This document shows, in pieces, positions 62,590 to 64,000 of a DNA stretch of 64,000 nt. Origin of the DNA: Nematostella vectensis (lineage: Eukaryota; Cnidaria; Anthozoa; Actiniaria; Edwardsiidae); the NCBI RefSeq assembly GCF_932526225.1, contig NC_064039.1:2194001-2258000 (forward strand). The letters run 5' to 3'. Each line of letters opens with the position of its first letter. The stretch's first letter is position 1. The notes beneath the pieces are model-generated. The model ran no database searches. It saw only the letters and a program-made list of their open reading frames with translations, and was not told the DNA's origin. Both the position numbers and the translations under genes were made by a program.

Positions 62590-64000
62590 CTGAAAGGGTT
62601 CGTTTCACATGTCGGTTTTGATTGACACAAGTCCAAGGAATTTAAATTCGACAATCCTTTTAGGCAAAAATTTCAGCATATATTCCTGTCGAATTGTTTT
62701 CTATCTGACTGTTTCTTTTTGAATGGGCTCTAAAACAAACATTTATGCAGCTACGCCTCTGTTACCATCTGACCGATGTATAAATTTTGCTTACTTAATT
62801 CTTAGTACAAACTAAGAATTCCTTGCTTTCGACAGCGGCAGCTCTTACTTGGGCTCCCTGTTGTTATTTTAGACACAAAGATCCAAAATCACGTTGTGTT
62901 CTAATAATGGGACGTTTGAGTTGCATGGATGTCACAAGGGAAAATCGATGTGATAAGCTGAAGATAGGCTGTTATTTGAAAATTTGTTGTGCCACTGAAG
63001 CTCTAGATTTTAACAGTTGTTGCCGTAAAAGCTATCGAAGCACTTAATTGTGCTACTAATTGCTATATTCACAATTTCGCCTACTTCTCTAACTTGACTT
63101 GAGCAAAAAAAAGCTTGATGTAATTTAGCATTCAGGAGTCGCAACTAGTGCCCAGACTCCGCATAAGTGGGGATGGTGTGAACTTAATACCAATCAGTCA
63201 CATTCCATAATTATGATCGTGAAGTCAGGCTTTGTACAGGAGATTGATCATTTAATGTAAGTTCATGATCTTGTGACAGTTATATCTGTTACCTAATGAC
63301 GATTTTAATTAAGTGGTTTGACGAGGAATTAGGAAGAAATAGACCGATGCAACAACATTGCAGTAAAACACCACTCTGATTTGTTCACAGTTCCTGTTGT
63401 TACTGCAAAACCCAAGAAAACTTTGTTTACAGCTCTTGCTGTATCACAATAAAAGGATTAAAATGATTTCCTTAGTCCCTTCTCTCTCTACAGAACCCTA
63501 ATATAGATACTTAGGGCAAAAATGAGAAAGCATGCAGGATAGAGAGATCGTATCGGGCAAATCCGAATTGGGCAAAAATGGCATGTCTTGGTATTGCTTA
63601 ACTACGAACATCATAACATTGTTGGTTTATAAAACTAAATAAAGAATGAGGCCTCAGACCGTGACAAAAGACTATTCACAAGTGGGGCGTCATGATCCAA
63701 TCGACACTAACGTGGAAAAGCGGCATGCTAACGATTATCAATCGTCAATGCATCGGTGAGAACGCGCAAGAAGAACTGCCCACTCGCACAAGCTCCAGTG
63801 AACGATTATATTAATTATAAAATCAGTCTTGCATGTGCAAACTAAAAATGCTGTACTTTATACATTTCCTTTTTACACTGTCTTTCACATCAAAATCTAT
63901 AAACGTCTGTAAAATGATTGCACTATAATGGAAAAAAAACAGTCTGAGATTTCACCAAATTTTAAGAATTCCAAGGACATGCGGAGGCTCAGATAGCAGA
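62590..64000. other. Upstream of the GPCR exon, nothing recognised
   Basis: The missing first exon of the GPCR may lie here or beyond the window. I found no ATG-to-donor segment of the needed phase that I would trust, no array and no recognisable element. Confidence 0.5.

Noticed and set aside
62312-62608. GPCR start at 62608
   Set aside because: The codon there is GTG, and the bases before 62590 form a good 3' splice site; the true start lies in an unseen upstream exon.

Overview
The window reads as animal nuclear DNA, most likely from an anthozoan cnidarian (a sea anemone such as Nematostella). This is inferred from AT-rich sequence, short exons with canonical GT/AG introns, many minisatellites, small inverted-repeat elements and decayed LINE pieces, together with metazoan-only families (an IL-17-receptor-type SEFIR protein, a PA14-containing GalNAc transferase, a rhodopsin-class GPCR). 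No prokaryotic or viral gene organisation is visible. Species is an inference and was not tested. 

All six genes I can support lie on the minus strand; coding exons were joined by reading splice sites and checking that phases agree. From left to right: (1) 144-1959, the 5' part of a beta-1,4-N-acetylgalactosaminyltransferase 3/4-like Golgi enzyme running off the left edge; (2) 3721-14330, an IL-17 receptor-like membrane protein with signal peptide, FN3-like ectodomain, one membrane span and a split SEFIR domain, 14 exons read and one small exon not found; (3) 17973-26165, a nine-exon, 621-residue CNBD2/CRIS-like protein with an intact cyclic-nucleotide-binding cassette; (4) 27601-28289, a possible two-exon 52-residue protein of unknown function; (5) 30402-55971, a giant Ser/Thr-rich, Asn-sequon-rich, apparently secreted repeat protein (mucin-like) of about 7,290 residues, nearly all in one 21.9-kb exon of 567-bp repeats; (6) 60253-62589, a class A GPCR of neuropeptide-receptor type lacking its first exon. 

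The rest is dominated by tandem repeats (units of 17, 27, 29, 32, 39, 41, 60, 63/126, 106, 113 and 567 bp), a 1.5-kb pyrimidine-rich minisatellite, an (AAAT)n tract, long G or C homopolymers and several short terminal-inverted-repeat elements. Most long open frames in these arrays are products of stop-free repeats, not genes. 

The main observations are the giant glycoprotein gene, for which two tiny upstream exons supply an in-phase signal peptide; an exact 110-bp tandem duplication that breaks its frame and looks like an assembly or allelic artefact; a four-unit higher-order repeat inside it; and three unrelated genes (IL-17R-like, CNBD2-like, GPCR) in each of which a minisatellite has grown from an exon 3' end plus its 5' splice site. 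The six genes share no obvious pathway; I see no operon-like or cluster logic beyond common orientation.
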